Shown here: piece after piece, positions 21,662-22,204 of the stretch
Layout: each line of letters starts with the position of its first letter
Numbering within the stretch: the first letter of the stretch is position 1
Origin: Syncephalis fuscata
Taxonomy: Eukaryota > Zoopagomycota > Zoopagomycetes > Zoopagales > Piptocephalidaceae
NCBI GenBank assembly: GCA_025786725.1
Contig: JAHLTZ010000144.1
Span: forward strand, 1 to 22,204
Direction: 5' to 3'
DNA: 22,204 nt
Notes under the pieces: model-generated
What the model was told of the DNA's origin: nothing
The model's input: only the letters and a program-made list of their open reading frames with translations
The model's database searches: none
Translations under genes and position numbers: made by a program

Positions 21662-21972
21662 GGCGGCTAAAGAATATATATATATATGTATGTATGTATA
21701 TATATAGGTGCCTATAAGTAGTAGAACAGTAAGAGTGATGAGAACACGCTTAGTGCCAGTCTATTTTGCCACGTCAATGACAAGTGGAAAGGAGTCGAGT
21801 GGATATGGATCGCATTGAATCTGGATCGATGGTTTGTTTAGGCCGTTGCCAAACTAGAATAAATAATAAAAGCAAATATCCCTGTTTCCACTACAATAAA
21901 CAGCACCTTCTGACCATACTCGATAGCATTGTTGGCATTGTATTTGTTTGCATAAATTATATAGCATTCAGC
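21662..21972. other. Divergent promoter region with a TA/TATG repeat
   Basis: 311 bp between the coatomer zeta start codon and the start of the next plus-strand gene. An (AT)n and TATG repeat lies at about 21673-21706, immediately upstream of the coatomer gene. The open frame that begins at 21784 continues in phase into neither gene and is probably not coding. Confidence 0.55.
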
Positions 21973-22204
21973 ATGAGCGACCCTAACGTTGCCAGTGATC
22001 AGCGTAAGTAATAGGTCTGGTTATCTTTTTGTAGCAAGCTATTTACTATGAATATCCATTGTAAAAGATACTACAAACTTCGCCCACTGTCTTCAGAGGT
22101 TCAGATACACCGGGCACGCTGAAACGACATCGGACTATAATCCTAGTATGAAAAAACGCTTTCGAAGTGCAGCTCGACGCGTAATACACGCGCAAACATT
22201 AGCA
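21973..22204 (+). CDS. 5' part of an unrecognised gene, cut by the window end
   Basis: Probable first exon 21973-22003 (MSDPNVASDQ plus one base) ends at a strong GTAAGT donor. An acceptor at 22067 (intron 64 nt) restores an open frame to the last base of the window: 46 codons containing FRYTGHAETTSDYNP and then a basic stretch with KKRFRSAARR. The more obvious CAG acceptor at 22096 would leave the wrong phase. No family is recognised. The Arg/Lys-rich segment could be a nucleic-acid- or nucleosome-binding or localisation region, but that is a guess. Confidence 0.45.

Overview
The window looks like nuclear DNA of an early-diverging fungus. Coding stretches are near-balanced in base composition and lie in very AT-rich spacers. 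Introns are short (38-75 nt), with GT-AG borders and yeast-like branch sites such as TACTAAT. The gene set includes a Spo7-type membrane protein (a fungal hallmark) together with a CC2D1/Lgd homologue (as far as I recall rare or absent in Dikarya but present in basal fungi). A zoopagomycotan or mucoromycotan is my best guess; no marker here settles it. No CRISPR array, rRNA, tRNA or recognisable transposase was found.

Left half (1-11833): this part is enclosed by an inverted repeat of 835 bp, positions 1-835 against 10999-11833. The arms agree in length (every position pair sums to 11834) and I saw no mismatch in the blocks I compared. Between the arms lie about 10.2 kb holding two divergently transcribed genes of one unrecognised family (1835-3754 minus; 6884-8457 plus) and a seven-transmembrane receptor-like gene (9757-10756 minus) whose reading frame breaks between TM1 and TM2. 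The left arm starts at base 1, so the repeat may be a contig end or continue outside.

Right half (11834-22204): after a 2.3 kb AT-rich spacer comes an ordinary housekeeping block. It holds a type II J-domain co-chaperone (Sis1/DNAJB class, 14101-15194 plus), a Spo7-like subunit of the Nem1-Spo7 lipin phosphatase (15512-16526 plus, four exons), a CC2D1/Lgd homologue (17434-20679 plus, six exons), the coatomer zeta subunit (20965-21661 minus, four exons), and the 5' end of an unrecognised gene leaving the window (21973 onward, plus). I worked out the exon structures by hand from splice motifs, frame continuity and family motifs.

Most notable points: (1) the apparently perfect long inverted repeat, able in principle to flip the enclosed segment; (2) a textbook T TTA AAC slippery heptamer in the CC2D1 gene, in register and exactly where the conserved-looking C-terminal helix moves to the -1 frame; (3) two copies of a DP-x-LL-A motif in the same gene, both cut by a phase-0 intron at the same residue, which points to exon duplication; (4) the divergent paralogue pair of unknown function. 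Three genes show -1 breaks, so single-base deletions in the assembly are a serious alternative to programmed frameshifting.
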